64,000 bases of DNA from the NCBI GenBank assembly GCA_903857255.1, contig CAIODY010000081.1, positions 1 through 64,000 on the forward strand, in the 5' to 3' direction. The position numbers and the translations under genes were made by a program. This DNA comes from an uncultured bacterium. Its GTDB lineage: Bacteria; Bacteroidota; Bacteroidia; Chitinophagales; CAIODY01. Shown here one piece after another: positions 26,593 to 36,474 of the stretch (position 1 is its first letter; every line of letters begins with the position of its first letter). The notes beneath the pieces were generated by a model. It made no database searches, was not told the DNA's origin, and saw nothing but the letters and a program-made list of their open reading frames with translations.

Positions 26593-26613
26593 GTGCTTAT
26601 TATGTTGCTATAC

Positions 26614-26647
26614 AATTGGTATTCGATTGGATTATCGAATACCAATT
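26614..26647. repeat. 14-bp perfect inverted repeat
   Basis: AATTGGTATTCGAT (26614-26627) and its exact complement (26634-26647) are separated by 6 bases, between a terminator and ftsQ. There is no U-rich tail, so it is not an obvious terminator; it could be an operator or a REP-like palindrome. Confidence 0.75.
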
Positions 26648-26761
26648 TCGTTGCCTATAATTTTTATTAGACAATACACTATTTTTCAGTTCGTAATTAT
26701 TTCTGTTGATGCCAAAAACAATCATCATTTAAAAAGAGTTTTGTGAATCGCATCTTTTAAC

Positions 26762-27565
26762 ATGAAAATCAACAAACCTTTAATAAAAAAAATATTCATC
26801 AGCCTACTTTGGATGGTATTGGGGATTGGATTTTTTACGCTCTGGGCATTTTCATCTATCGAACGAAAAAAATTGCGTTGCGAAAAAATCAACATCAAAA
26901 TTGATGAAGGCGATAACAAATTTTTTGTTGACAAATCGGCCATTTTAAAAATCATCAAAGAAAAAAACAAAGACACTTTATTTCAACAAAAAATTAACGC
27001 TGTCAATTGGATAGGCTTAGAATCAGCCATTGAAGCCAATCCATGGATAGCAAATACCGAAATTTATTCCAACCGAAATGGTGATGTGGTGATTGATGTG
27101 CAGCAACGTTGTCCAATAATGCGGATAATTAACAACGAGCATTTATCTTTTTACATTGATGAAAATGGTAAACCGATGAACTGGAGTTCTACATTTACAG
27201 CACGTGTTCTGATAGTTACTGGAAATGTTTCATTAACTGATTTCAATTACTCCCATCCAGAACAATCGAAGCGAAATGATTTAGTGCAATTGGTAAAGTT
27301 TATAAACAAGAATGAATTTTGGAAAGCACAAATTGCACAAATTGAAATAAAGAAAAACGAAGATTTTGTTTTGTATCCGTTGCAAGGCGAACATGAAATT
27401 GAATTGGGTGATGCAACTGATTGCAAAGAAAAATTTGACCGACTAAAAATATTTTACCTCGAAGGCTTGAATAAAGTGGGCTGGAGCAAATACAAAAAAG
27501 TAAGTGTGAAATACAAAGGGGAAGTGGTAGCAACAAAAAATAATTCAACTATTCAAAAAAAATAA
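26762..27565 (+). CDS. ftsQ: Cell division protein FtsQ/DivIB
   Basis: A 267-residue bitopic inner-membrane protein with a short basic cytoplasmic tail, one membrane span (about residues 11-33) and a periplasmic POTRA/FtsQ domain (DKSAILKIIK, ..EANPWIANTEIYSNRNGDVVIDVQQRCPIMRI). FtsQ links FtsA/FtsZ to FtsB, FtsL and the septal synthase. Sequence conservation of FtsQ is low, but the position 4 bases before ftsA secures the call. In many Bacteroidota murG-murC precede ftsQ; here an unrelated peptidase does. Confidence 0.9.
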   Translation: MKINKPLIKKIFISLLWMVLGIGFFTLWAFSSIERKKLRCEKINIKIDEGDNKFFVDKSAILKIIKEKNKDTLFQQKINAVNWIGLESAIEANPWIANTEIYSNRNGDVVIDVQQRCPIMRIINNEHLSFYIDENGKPMNWSSTFTARVLIVTGNVSLTDFNYSHPEQSKRNDLVQLVKFINKNEFWKAQIAQIEIKKNEDFVLYPLQGEHEIELGDATDCKEKFDRLKIFYLEGLNKVGWSKYKKVSVKYKGEVVATKNNSTIQKK

Positions 27566-27569
27566 ACCA

Positions 27570-28961
27570 ATGTTAGACAACAAAAACGATATCGTAGTAG
27601 GCTTGGATATTGGCACTACAAAAATTTGCGCCATTGTTGGCAGACGAAATGAAAATAACAAAATCGAAATTCTCGGCATGGGAAAAGCTGATTCTGTTGG
27701 TATTGACAAAAATGAAGGCGTTGTAAATGTTGAGCAAACCGTTGCTGCTATTCGCAAAGCGGTGGATGAAGCTCGTGAGCAATCGCAAGTAGAAATAAAA
27801 TCGGTGTATGTGGGCATTGCTGGGCAACATATCAAAAGTTCACAACACACAGGCATTATCACTCGTCAGAATATTGATGAAACTATTAAGAATGCTGACA
27901 TTCAACGCTTAGTGGATGATATGTTTAAATTGCAAGTTGACCCAGGCGAACAAATCATTAATGTTATTCCGCAAGAATTTTCAGTAGATAATTCCCGAGG
28001 AATAAGAGACCCAAGAGGAACGCTGGGAACCAGATTAGCTGCTAATTTTCATGTGATTACTGCAAAAGTAAATGCAGTGAAAGTTTTGCAACGTTGTATA
28101 AAAGATGCAGGATTAATTGAAGCTGGAATTACTTTAGAACCATTGGCTTCATCAGCATCAGTATTGAGTGAAGAAGAAATGGATGCAGGTGTTGCATTGG
28201 TTGATATTGGTGGCGGCACAACTGATGTTGCCATTTTTAAAGATGGAATTATTCGCCACACTGGCGTATTCGGATACGGTGGAAATATCATCACTGAAGA
28301 TATTAAAGAAGGCTTAGGCGTAATGACCAAACATGCTGAAATGTTGAAAGTGAAATTTGGTTATGCCATGTCAGGAAGTGTTGATAAAAGCCAAAACGTA
28401 ACAATCAAAGGCATGAAGTGGAGAGATGCAACTGAAATTTCGTTGTACAATCTTTCTTTAATTATTCAAGCCCGAATGGAAGATATTATTGGCTCGGTAA
28501 AATCACAAATTATTAATGCAGGTTTCGACCATCGCAAATTAATTGCTGGTGTAGTATTAACTGGTGGCGGTTCGCAATTGCAATATTTGAAACAATTATT
28601 CGAATATCATTTAGGCATCAACACTCGTATTGGTCAGCCTTTGGAATACATCGCCAATAGCGATTTGAGTATTTATGCTAATCCATCCTACTCAACTGGT
28701 ATAGGTTTGGTTCGTAAAGGATTTGAAGACCCTGAACGCCGACCATTCCAAAACTTAGAAGTAAGCGAAGCACAACAAGCCGAAGAAGAATTTGCCCGAT
28801 TGGAAGCTGAAAAATTAGAAGCTGCAAAACGATTAGAAATTTTATCACAACAAACAATGGTGGTGGAAGAAACTCATAAAAAACATGGAATGAGTTTTTG
28901 GGGTAACATTTTAAAAACCACTACCAAAATTTTTGAAAGCGAAGAAGACACTAATTTTTAA
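27570..28961 (+). CDS. ftsA: Cell division protein FtsA
   Basis: A 463-residue actin-like ATPase that tethers FtsZ to the membrane and recruits the divisome. The phosphate-1 loop GLDIGTTKICAIVG is at about residues 11-24, VDIGGGTTDVAIF is the phosphate-2 segment, and VVLTGGGSQL the adenosine motif. The extreme C-terminus (HKKHGMSFWGNILKTTTKIF) fits the membrane-targeting amphipathic helix. It lies between ftsQ (4 bases) and ftsZ (48 bases). Confidence 0.97.
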   Translation: MLDNKNDIVVGLDIGTTKICAIVGRRNENNKIEILGMGKADSVGIDKNEGVVNVEQTVAAIRKAVDEAREQSQVEIKSVYVGIAGQHIKSSQHTGIITRQNIDETIKNADIQRLVDDMFKLQVDPGEQIINVIPQEFSVDNSRGIRDPRGTLGTRLAANFHVITAKVNAVKVLQRCIKDAGLIEAGITLEPLASSASVLSEEEMDAGVALVDIGGGTTDVAIFKDGIIRHTGVFGYGGNIITEDIKEGLGVMTKHAEMLKVKFGYAMSGSVDKSQNVTIKGMKWRDATEISLYNLSLIIQARMEDIIGSVKSQIINAGFDHRKLIAGVVLTGGGSQLQYLKQLFEYHLGINTRIGQPLEYIANSDLSIYANPSYSTGIGLVRKGFEDPERRPFQNLEVSEAQQAEEEFARLEAEKLEAAKRLEILSQQTMVVEETHKKHGMSFWGNILKTTTKIFESEEDTNF

Positions 28962-29009
28962 ATCACACACAAACCATAACTATCAACCAAAACAAACCAA
29001 CTTACCATC

Positions 29010-30590
29010 ATGCTTGAATTTAATATGCCAAAAAATCGCAGCTCAAAAATAAAAGTTATCGGTGTGGGCGGCGGCGGCACCAATGCCGTAAACCACATGC
29101 ATCGTCTGGGAATTAAAGACGTTGACTTAGTAGTAGCAAATACAGATATGCAATCTTTAGATGCCAGCCCCGTTTTAGTTAAAATACAATTAGGCGAAAA
29201 TTTAACCGAAGGTTTAGGGGCAGGCACTAATCCTGAACGTGGCAAAGCTGCTGCCGAAGAGAGTTTGAGCAACATCAACGAATTATTGAGTGTGAATACA
29301 AAAATGTTGTTTATCACTTGCGGAATGGGCGGTGGCACTGGAACTGGCGCTGCACCTGTAATTGCAGAAGCTGCTCGTGCCATGGGGATTTTAACTGTTG
29401 GCATTGCAACTACACCTTTTGATTTTGAAGGACCAAAAACTAAACGCCGTGCATTAGAAGGCTTAGAAGAATTGAAAAAACACGTTGATTCAACCATCGT
29501 GATTTCAAATGAAACTTTACGTGAAGTGTATGGCAACATGGATATTGATAATGCTTATTCAAAAGCAGATGATATTTTAGCCATCGCTGCAAAAAGTATT
29601 GCTGATTGTATCACTACTGTTGGAACAAAAAATGTGGATTTTGAAGATGTGCGTACAGCCTTAGCAAACAGCGGTGTTGCGATTATTGGTAATGGGATGG
29701 CTGCTGGCAAAGACAGAGCTTTGTGCGCTGCTGAACAAGCATTAGAATCGAAATTGTTATACGATAGAGATATTCGTGGCGCAAAATTTATTTTGATTAA
29801 CGTAACGTATGGTAATCAAAAAATCACTTTGGATGAGATGAATGAAATTGCAATGTTCATTTATGATAGAGCTGGTGAAGACGCTCAAATCAAACAAGGA
29901 CACGTATTTGATGAAACCTTAGACGATAAAATTTCCGTTTCTATCATTGCAGCAGGATTTGGAAATGGCGAAAGCAAAGTGAGTGCTTACATTAATAACA
30001 GAACAAATAATTCCAACGCACCACAAATGGTTTTAGAACACAATTTGCCTTTATCAACTCCATCAAACATGGTTGATTTTCAAATTGATTTTTCATCCAG
30101 CGATATTGAAATCACTAATCAACACGAACCTTTGATGAGTGCACAACCACAACAATTGTTTTTAGATTTATCGGCTGATGCTGAAAATAATTTTGATGCA
30201 CAAGAACAAAATATCAATGTAGTTGAGTTGCCGAAAATGGAATTGCCACAAGCTCCCATTGAATTGAACAATGTGCAATTTGAAGTTTCAAACACTAATC
30301 AAATTGATATTTATTCAACCGCTAACAAAGCTGTTATCAGTGCAGAAGCTGCATTAGAATTAGAAAAAATACGCAAAGCCAATGAAGAACGTGAATTAAG
30401 AAAGAAGGCTTTGAAAAGTATGAACTATCAATTTACACAACACAAAACAAGTTTTTCGGAAAAAGGAATGGAATTAGAACAAACGCCGCATTCATCGGAA
30501 AACAATATTAGTGAATATGCTTTTCGCCAAAACTCCAGTGGCGATTTTGAACTGAAAAAAAATCCGTTTCTACATGACAATGTAGATTAA
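29010..30590 (+). CDS. ftsZ: Cell division protein FtsZ
   Basis: A 526-residue tubulin-like GTPase that forms the Z-ring. The nucleotide motif VGGGGTNAVNHM is near residues 18-29, and the tubulin signature GGGTGTGAAPV is near 108-118. The C-terminal linker is long (about 190 residues, Gln/Asn/Glu-rich), as is usual in Bacteroidota, and ends with a conserved-looking NPFLHDNVD peptide that would bind FtsA. A strong terminator 26 bases downstream ends the ftsQAZ unit. Confidence 0.98.
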   Translation: MLEFNMPKNRSSKIKVIGVGGGGTNAVNHMHRLGIKDVDLVVANTDMQSLDASPVLVKIQLGENLTEGLGAGTNPERGKAAAEESLSNINELLSVNTKMLFITCGMGGGTGTGAAPVIAEAARAMGILTVGIATTPFDFEGPKTKRRALEGLEELKKHVDSTIVISNETLREVYGNMDIDNAYSKADDILAIAAKSIADCITTVGTKNVDFEDVRTALANSGVAIIGNGMAAGKDRALCAAEQALESKLLYDRDIRGAKFILINVTYGNQKITLDEMNEIAMFIYDRAGEDAQIKQGHVFDETLDDKISVSIIAAGFGNGESKVSAYINNRTNNSNAPQMVLEHNLPLSTPSNMVDFQIDFSSSDIEITNQHEPLMSAQPQQLFLDLSADAENNFDAQEQNINVVELPKMELPQAPIELNNVQFEVSNTNQIDIYSTANKAVISAEAALELEKIRKANEERELRKKALKSMNYQFTQHKTSFSEKGMELEQTPHSSENNISEYAFRQNSSGDFELKKNPFLHDNVD

Positions 30591-30616
30591 ATGAAAAAAT
30601 CGAAGTACCAAAAAAC

Positions 30617-30649
30617 AAAAAGCTGTTAGAAATTTCTAACAGCTTTTTT
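30617..30649 (+). terminator. Rho-independent terminator after ftsZ
   Basis: AAAAGCTGTTAGAAA and TTTCTAACAGCTTTT form a perfect 15-bp stem, flanked by A and T runs, so it can act in both directions (ftsZ and the convergent pth). Confidence 0.92.
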
Positions 30650-30690
30650 GTTTAATCATTCGTAACAAATAATATATTCTACCTGATTTA

Positions 30691-31251
30691 TTACTCATTC
30701 ATTTTTGTCATCGTCAGTTCTATGCCAATAGTTCCAAAATTAAAAATCATGTCGGTGGCTTTTTTCATTTTGGGTTGCAGTTGGGTCAATTCATCTTTGG
30801 TAAATTTCCCCAGCACATAATTAACTTGCCTGCCTTTTGAAAATTCATTACCAATGCCAAATCGCAATCGAGGATAATTGTTTCCTTGTAATTCCAAATC
30901 AATATTTTTCAAGCCATTATGCCCGCCATCACTACCTTTGGGTTTCATTCGCAAAGTGCCTAAAGGCAAGGCTAAATCATCTAATACCACCAAACAATTG
31001 GCTTTGTCAATTTTCAATTCTTGCAAATAATAACGCACCGCTTTGCCACTCAAATTCATAAAAGTGGTAGGTTTAATAAAATAAAAAGTTCTGCCTTTGT
31101 GTTTTATTTCAGTAGTAAAAGCCAAGCGATGATTTTCAAATCGGAGTTTGTTTTCAGCAGCAATTTGGTCGAGCAGCATAAAACCAATGTTGTGCCTCGT
31201 GTTGTGATATTCATCACCCATATTTCCTAAACCTACAATTAAGTATTTCAA
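30691..31251 (-). CDS. pth: Peptidyl-tRNA hydrolase
   Basis: A cytoplasmic enzyme that releases tRNA from peptidyl-tRNA dropped by ribosomes. KYLIVGLGNMGDEYHNTRHNIGF contains the substrate Asn and catalytic His; the FIKPTTFMNLSGKAV and DDLALPLGTLRMKPKGSDGGHNGLK motifs follow. The frame is open to an ATG at 31278, but the conserved start (LKYLIVGLGN) fits the TTG at 31249-31251, used here; this genome uses TTG often. Convergent with ftsZ. Confidence 0.96.
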   Translation of the reverse strand: MKYLIVGLGNMGDEYHNTRHNIGFMLLDQIAAENKLRFENHRLAFTTEIKHKGRTFYFIKPTTFMNLSGKAVRYYLQELKIDKANCLVVLDDLALPLGTLRMKPKGSDGGHNGLKNIDLELQGNNYPRLRFGIGNEFSKGRQVNYVLGKFTKDELTQLQPKMKKATDMIFNFGTIGIELTMTKMNE

Positions 31252-31518
31252 TTTTAAAAAGATTAAATAGTGCTGCAATCAAGTTGCCAAGCGTATTTAC
31301 AAAGCTTTGCAATTTTTTTCAAAAATAGTTAAAAAGCTGAAATGCAAAGCCGTAAGATTTTGATGAATGTTAAAAACAGCATTCTAATTAATTGTTCAAT
31401 AATAAAAAGATGGTGGTAAAAGAAATAGCCAATAGCCTTTCCAATTATTTTTAAGTGCATAAATTTATACGTTGAACCACGTATAGAAAATCAGAAAAAG
31501 AAAATTCAATTTTCAAAC

Positions 31519-33489
31519 ATGAAAGTTACTACACGACTAACACTTATCATTTCGGCATTGCTACTGCTTTTGGTGGCTGGCACTATTGTGTTTCAGCAAT
31601 CAATCAATCACAGCAGTTATAAATTAGCCGAAAATAAAAAAGCAGAAATTCATCAGCAAATGGAGCGATTATTAAATGCTGATGACAACAATAATTTAGC
31701 GCATTATTTTTCGAAATCGGAAAATAAAATAGAAGAAAATTTTGTTGAAAATAATTCTTCTGTAAAAAACAATGCGGCAGAAAATAAAATCGTTTCTACA
31801 AAAATTTGCGACACTGCTTTTTGCCAACATCTTTCCAAATTTATTGACAATTCTACCATTCAATTAACCAACAATTTTGGCAAAGATACTTTTGATGTTG
31901 CCTCATCAACCATCACTGTTTTTTATCCGTTGCTCAATGAAAAAAAAGAAGCCGTTGCTTATTTGCAAACTACTGTTCAACAGCCCGTATTTGCTGCATT
32001 TGCAACGTTTTTAAGCAAATACAATATCTTCTTTATTGCCTTCACTTTGGCTATTTTAGCACTCCTCATTTTAGCCATCACTTCTTATATCAACATGCCA
32101 CTGAATGGTATTTTCAATGCTATGAGTACGGGCAAAGAAAAATATTTAGAAAACATGGAAAAACGCACTGATGAATTTGGGCAATTATCGCGTTTGATTG
32201 CATTATCATTTAGCCAAAAAAGAAGATTGATGGATGAGGTAGATGAAAGAAAACAAACCGAAGAATCATTGCGTAAAGTGATTAAAGAATTGGAACTCAC
32301 CAGCGGTGAAAAAGAAAAAGCCGAACGTGCTGACCAAGCCAAATCTGAATTTATTTCCAACATCAGTCATGAACTGCGGACACCTATGAATGCAGTGGTT
32401 TCTATCAGTAGTATGTTGGCTTTAGAAAAATTAGATGACAAACAATCGAACTTGGTAAAGGTGTTGAATTTTTCAGCCCGTCAGCTTACTTCGTTAGTGT
32501 CGGATATTTTAGATTTTTCAAAAATTGAAGATGGTACTTTAGAAATTGACGAAGAACCATTTAATTTGTTTGCGGTGTGTACTGAAATAGTGCAAATGCA
32601 CAGTTTCAAGGCAAATGAAAATGAGCTGAAATTATTTTTTGATGAAGATGAATCGTTGAAACGCATGATAATTGGCGACCCACATCGGTTGAATCAAGTG
32701 TTGGTGAATCTTTTATCAAACGCTGTGAAGTTCACTGAAAAAGGGCAGGTTCATTTTTCTTATAATATCATCAATCAAGAAGATGATATTGCTGCTATTA
32801 AATTCATTGTAAAAGACAGTGGAATTGGCATTGCAAAAAATGATTTGGATAGAATATTCGAACGCTTCAATCAAGCTAATTCTGAAATTCATAAGAAATA
32901 TGGTGGCACTGGCTTGGGCTTAACTTTGAGTAAAAAATTAGTGGAGTTAATGGGTGGAAAATTAGAAGTGGAAAGTGAGTTGGGTAAAGGCTCTACGTTC
33001 TTCTTTACTTTAAAATTCCCAATGGCAAAAGTGGTTGACAGAACTGAAGAAAATAGATTAAAAACTGCATCGGGAACATTAGAAGGCTTGAAAGTATTGG
33101 TAGCAGAAGACCATGAAATCAACGCATTTGTTTTGAAACAATTTTTCAAACAATGGAAAGTAGATGCAGTGTTTGCTGAAAATGGAAAATTAGCATTAGA
33201 TGAATTGGTGAAAACCGATTTTGATGTGGTGTTGATGGATTTGCAAATGCCTATCATGGATGGCTTTGAAGCCGTTCAACGCATTCGCAATCATGCTGAC
33301 CCTAAATATAAAAAACTGGCAATTGTTGCGCTGACAGCCAATGCAGCCAAAGAAACAAGAGAGCATTTATTGAAAAATGGTTTCGATTTATTTATTTCAA
33401 AACCATTCGACCCCTCTAATCTGCATCAGATTTTGTACAACGTGAAAAAATATTACGTTGAATCGAAGCCCGATACATCAACGATGTAA
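31519..33489 (+). CDS. Hybrid sensor histidine kinase/response regulator
   Basis: A 656-residue inner-membrane protein. It has a first membrane span (about residues 6-26), a periplasmic sensor of ~130 residues of no known fold, a second span (about 170-192), then a HisKA domain with phospho-acceptor H284 in NISHELRTPMNAV. HATPase boxes follow (NLLSNAVKFTEKG, DSGIGIA, GGTGLGLTLSKKLVELMGG), then a receiver domain with D574 in VLMDLQMPIMDGFEA and a C-terminal KPF. The signal and output partner are unknown: no DNA-binding regulator gene adjoins it, so it may act through a phosphorelay. Confidence 0.95.
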   Translation: MKVTTRLTLIISALLLLLVAGTIVFQQSINHSSYKLAENKKAEIHQQMERLLNADDNNNLAHYFSKSENKIEENFVENNSSVKNNAAENKIVSTKICDTAFCQHLSKFIDNSTIQLTNNFGKDTFDVASSTITVFYPLLNEKKEAVAYLQTTVQQPVFAAFATFLSKYNIFFIAFTLAILALLILAITSYINMPLNGIFNAMSTGKEKYLENMEKRTDEFGQLSRLIALSFSQKRRLMDEVDERKQTEESLRKVIKELELTSGEKEKAERADQAKSEFISNISHELRTPMNAVVSISSMLALEKLDDKQSNLVKVLNFSARQLTSLVSDILDFSKIEDGTLEIDEEPFNLFAVCTEIVQMHSFKANENELKLFFDEDESLKRMIIGDPHRLNQVLVNLLSNAVKFTEKGQVHFSYNIINQEDDIAAIKFIVKDSGIGIAKNDLDRIFERFNQANSEIHKKYGGTGLGLTLSKKLVELMGGKLEVESELGKGSTFFFTLKFPMAKVVDRTEENRLKTASGTLEGLKVLVAEDHEINAFVLKQFFKQWKVDAVFAENGKLALDELVKTDFDVVLMDLQMPIMDGFEAVQRIRNHADPKYKKLAIVALTANAAKETREHLLKNGFDLFISKPFDPSNLHQILYNVKKYYVESKPDTSTM

Positions 33490-33537
33490 GCCGATTGTAA
33501 AACCTACTAACTTCAACCTTCGATTAATCAATTCGTC

Positions 33538-33545
33538 TATCTTTG
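33538..33545 (+). promoter_or_regulatory. Bacteroidota -7 promoter element for prfC
   Basis: TATCTTTG matches TAnnTTTG exactly and lies 20 bases before the TTG start of prfC, leaving a leader of roughly 13 bases. Confidence 0.65.
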
Positions 33546-33565
33546 CGCCTCAAAATTTTTGAACA

Positions 33566-35155
33566 TTGAAGTACGCAGAAGAAATAAGTAAACGCCGAAC
33601 ATTCGCCATTATCAGCCATCCTGATGCTGGTAAAACTACACTCACCGAAAAATTTTTATTGTTTGGTGGAGCCATTCAAGTGGCTGGTGCGGTGAAATCG
33701 AACAAGATTAAAAAACATGCTACCAGCGATTTTATGGAGATTGAAAAGCAACGTGGAATTTCGGTGGCAACATCCGTTATGTGTTTTGAATACAATGGCA
33801 TTAACGTAAATTTATTAGATACGCCAGGGCATAAAGATTTTGCTGAAGATACTTATAGAACCTTAACCGCTGTTGATTCTGTTATCTTGGTGGTGGATTG
33901 TGTGAAAGGTGTGGAAGAGCAAACCGAGCGATTGATGGAAGTGTGCAGAATGCGAAATACACCTGTGATTATTTTCATCAATAAAATGGATAGAGATGGA
34001 AAAAATGCTTTCGATTTATTGGATGAATTGGAAGCAAAATTGAAAATAAAAGTTCGCCCATTAAGCTGGCCAATCAATATTGGTAGCACTTTCAAGGGTG
34101 TTTATAATTTGTATGACAAGACGTTGCAATTGTTTCAGGCAAAGCAAAAAGACGATGAAAAAATTACGATTGAAAATTTAGCAGACAAAAATTTAGATAA
34201 AGAAGTTGGCGAAACCGATGCTAATCAATTGCGCAGCGATGTAGAATTGATTGAAGGTGTGTATCATAATTTTGATGTGCAAGAATATTTAGGTGGGCAT
34301 ATTGCGCCAGTTTTTTTTGGCAGTGCGATGAATAATTTTGGTGTAAGAGAATTGTTGGAAACCTTTATCCAAATAGCTCCCAAGCCTTTGGCTCGACCAA
34401 CAGATAAACGTGAAGTATCGCCCGATGAAGATAAATTTACTGGATTTATTTTTAAAATTCATGCCAACCTAGACCCACGACACAGAGATAGAATTGCATT
34501 CCTTCGGGTTTGCAGTGGTAAGTTTGAAAGAAATAAATTCTTCCATCATGTGCGATTAGATAAGGATGTGCGTTTTAGCAGTCCGTTTAGTTTTATGGCT
34601 CGGAGCAAAAATGTGTTGGATGATGCTTTCCCTGGTGATGTGGTGGGATTGTTTGATACGGGTAATTTTAAAATTGGCGATACTTTAACCGAGGGCGAAA
34701 ACGTACTATTCACAGGCATTCCGAGTTTCTCACCCGAAATATTTAAAGAAGTGGTAAACAAAGACCCACTTAAAACTAAGCAATTGGAAAAAGGATTACA
34801 ACAATTAACCGATGAAGGTGTGGCGCAATTGTTTACCCAAAATATGGGGCACAAAAAAATCATTGGCACTGTGGGTGAATTGCAATTTGAAGTGATTCAA
34901 TATCGTTTATTGCATGAATACGGAGCAACAGTTAGTTTCGTTACATTGCCATATTACAAAGCCTGTTGGATAACTTGTGATGATGCACAAAAGTTGGAAG
35001 ATTTTTGCAAATTCAAAAATCAATTTTTAGCAAATGATAAAGATGGACGCTTGGTCTATTTAGCGCAAAGCAGTTGGTATTTAGATACCGAAAGAAAAAA
35101 TAATCCTGATATTCATTTTCATTTTACAAGTGAATTTATGAATGATGAAGGTTGA
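33566..35155 (+). CDS. prfC: Peptide chain release factor 3
   Basis: A 529-residue GTPase that recycles RF1/RF2 from the ribosome after termination. G1 is [13 protein letters not shown] (residues ~17-29), G3 [16 protein letters not shown] and G4 INKMDRDG, followed by the RF3-specific domain ([10 protein letters not shown]...[21 protein letters not shown]). The start is TTG; the downstream sequence [22 protein letters not shown] matches the usual RF3 N-terminus, so this start is sound. Confidence 0.97.
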   Translation: MKYAEEISKRRTFAIISHPDAGKTTLTEKFLLFGGAIQVAGAVKSNKIKKHATSDFMEIEKQRGISVATSVMCFEYNGINVNLLDTPGHKDFAEDTYRTLTAVDSVILVVDCVKGVEEQTERLMEVCRMRNTPVIIFINKMDRDGKNAFDLLDELEAKLKIKVRPLSWPINIGSTFKGVYNLYDKTLQLFQAKQKDDEKITIENLADKNLDKEVGETDANQLRSDVELIEGVYHNFDVQEYLGGHIAPVFFGSAMNNFGVRELLETFIQIAPKPLARPTDKREVSPDEDKFTGFIFKIHANLDPRHRDRIAFLRVCSGKFERNKFFHHVRLDKDVRFSSPFSFMARSKNVLDDAFPGDVVGLFDTGNFKIGDTLTEGENVLFTGIPSFSPEIFKEVVNKDPLKTKQLEKGLQQLTDEGVAQLFTQNMGHKKIIGTVGELQFEVIQYRLLHEYGATVSFVTLPYYKACWITCDDAQKLEDFCKFKNQFLANDKDGRLVYLAQSSWYLDTERKNNPDIHFHFTSEFMNDEG

Positions 35156-35257
35156 GTAAACTTTCTTTTGAACCTTTTAAAAATAAAAAAGCGACTTACT
35201 AATAAAATTGTAAATAGCTTTTTACTAAATTCCTTTACAAACTTTATGAACTGAATT

Positions 35258-36004
35258 TTATTCAGCTAAAAAACTTGCCTTCACGTATTCTCTGTTCAAT
35301 CTTGCAATATTGGTTAATGAAATTTCTTTCGGACATTCAGCTTCGCAAGCACCAGTGTTGGTGCAGCTTCCAAAGCCTTCTTTATCCATCTGAGCCACCA
35401 TATTTAAAACACGGCTTGTTCTTTCAGGCTGACCTTGTGGTAGCAATGCAAACTGAGAAACTTTTGCTGATACAAACAACATTGCACTTGAATTTTTACA
35501 AGCTGCAACGCAAGCTCCACAGCCAATACAAGAAGCTGCTGCAAATGATAAATCAGCATCATCTTTTGGAACAGGCAAACAATTCGCATCCTGCGCATTG
35601 CCTGTATTTACTGATACGAAACCACCTGCTTGTTGAATTCTATCGAATGCACTACGGTCAACAACCAAATCACGAATAACTGGAAAAGCCGCAGCCCTCC
35701 AAGGTTCTACGGTGATGGTATCGCCATCTTTAAATGCTCTCATGTGCAATTGGCAAGTAGTTGTGGCATCCCAAGGTCCGTGTGCACGACCATTGATGTG
35801 CATGCTGCACATACCACAAATACCTTCGCGGCAATCATGGTCAAACGCAATAGGTTCGCCATTTTCAGCAACTAATTGTTCATTCAATACATCAATCATT
35901 TCCAGAAAACTCATTTCACTGGAAATATTTTTTACTTGATAATTTTCAAAATTTCCTTGTGCTGTTGCGTTTTTTTGACGCCAAACTTTCAAGGTTAAAT
36001 TCAT
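35258..36004 (-). CDS. sdhB: Succinate dehydrogenase/fumarate reductase iron-sulfur subunit
   Basis: Carries electrons from the flavoprotein to the membrane quinone site. The [2Fe-2S] ligands are in CREGICGMC with a later TTCQLHM; the [4Fe-4S] and [3Fe-4S] ligands are in [12 protein letters not shown] and [15 protein letters not shown]. The start [12 protein letters not shown] (36004) fits the family; an ATG five codons earlier (36019) is also possible. It is the last gene of the operon but is separated from sdhA by an inserted two-gene module, whose second stop codon is 2-17 bases upstream depending on the start. Confidence 0.96.
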   Translation of the reverse strand: MNLTLKVWRQKNATAQGNFENYQVKNISSEMSFLEMIDVLNEQLVAENGEPIAFDHDCREGICGMCSMHINGRAHGPWDATTTCQLHMRAFKDGDTITVEPWRAAAFPVIRDLVVDRSAFDRIQQAGGFVSVNTGNAQDANCLPVPKDDADLSFAAASCIGCGACVAACKNSSAMLFVSAKVSQFALLPQGQPERTSRVLNMVAQMDKEGFGSCTNTGACEAECPKEISLTNIARLNREYVKASFLAE

Positions 36005-36021
36005 GTTGTAATGTTCCATCG

Positions 36022-36474
36022 TTATATTTTTTCTTTCAAAAAATTATTTGTCTTTATTGTTATTCTGTCTTTCGAATCAACAAGTTTAAGCAATTTCAAA
36101 TAGCTAGGTTCTGATTGAATTTTTGGAACTCCACTTGAACCAACTATTTTGCATTCCAAATTATTCATTGCCACTTCGTGTTTCAAAAACAAGATTGACT
36201 CATAAATTTGTTTTACTCCATTTAAAATTTTACCTCCTTTCAACTCTATAAAAATGGACTTATCTAAAACAAAATCATTTTTCACTTTTCTATTTATTTG
36301 CAACAAGAAGTCACATCGTTTTTCACCTTCTTTTTGCGCTACACATTTATCAACTATTACAACTGCTATCTTAGCTCCTTTCTCATTTTCTAAATGATAT
36401 TTCTTGCCATTTTCTTCCACAACAACTTGCTGACGAACATCTTCTGACCTTATACAATTTGCAATTAAACTCAT
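36022..36474 (-). CDS. Small PD-(D/E)xK-like protein, partner of AAA ATPase
   Basis: A 150-residue soluble protein. D55 in KRCDFLL and E77-L-K79 in [10 protein letters not shown] are spaced like the D...ExK core of PD-(D/E)xK nucleases, on two predicted beta strands followed by a helix ([13 protein letters not shown]). This is a pattern match by eye, not a proven nuclease. Its ATG overlaps the ATPase stop (ATGA), indicating translational coupling, and its own stop precedes sdhB by only a few bases. ATPase/nuclease pairs of this size are a common plan in phage defence; that role is inference. Confidence 0.6.
   Translation of the reverse strand: MSLIANCIRSEDVRQQVVVEENGKKYHLENEKGAKIAVVIVDKCVAQKEGEKRCDFLLQINRKVKNDFVLDKSIFIELKGGKILNGVKQIYESILFLKHEVAMNNLECKIVGSSGVPKIQSEPSYLKLLKLVDSKDRITIKTNNFLKEKI

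Noticed and set aside
31252-31518. tRNA or small RNA between pth and the histidine kinase
   Set aside because: No cloverleaf or conserved T-loop sequence could be found by eye; AT-rich spacer only.
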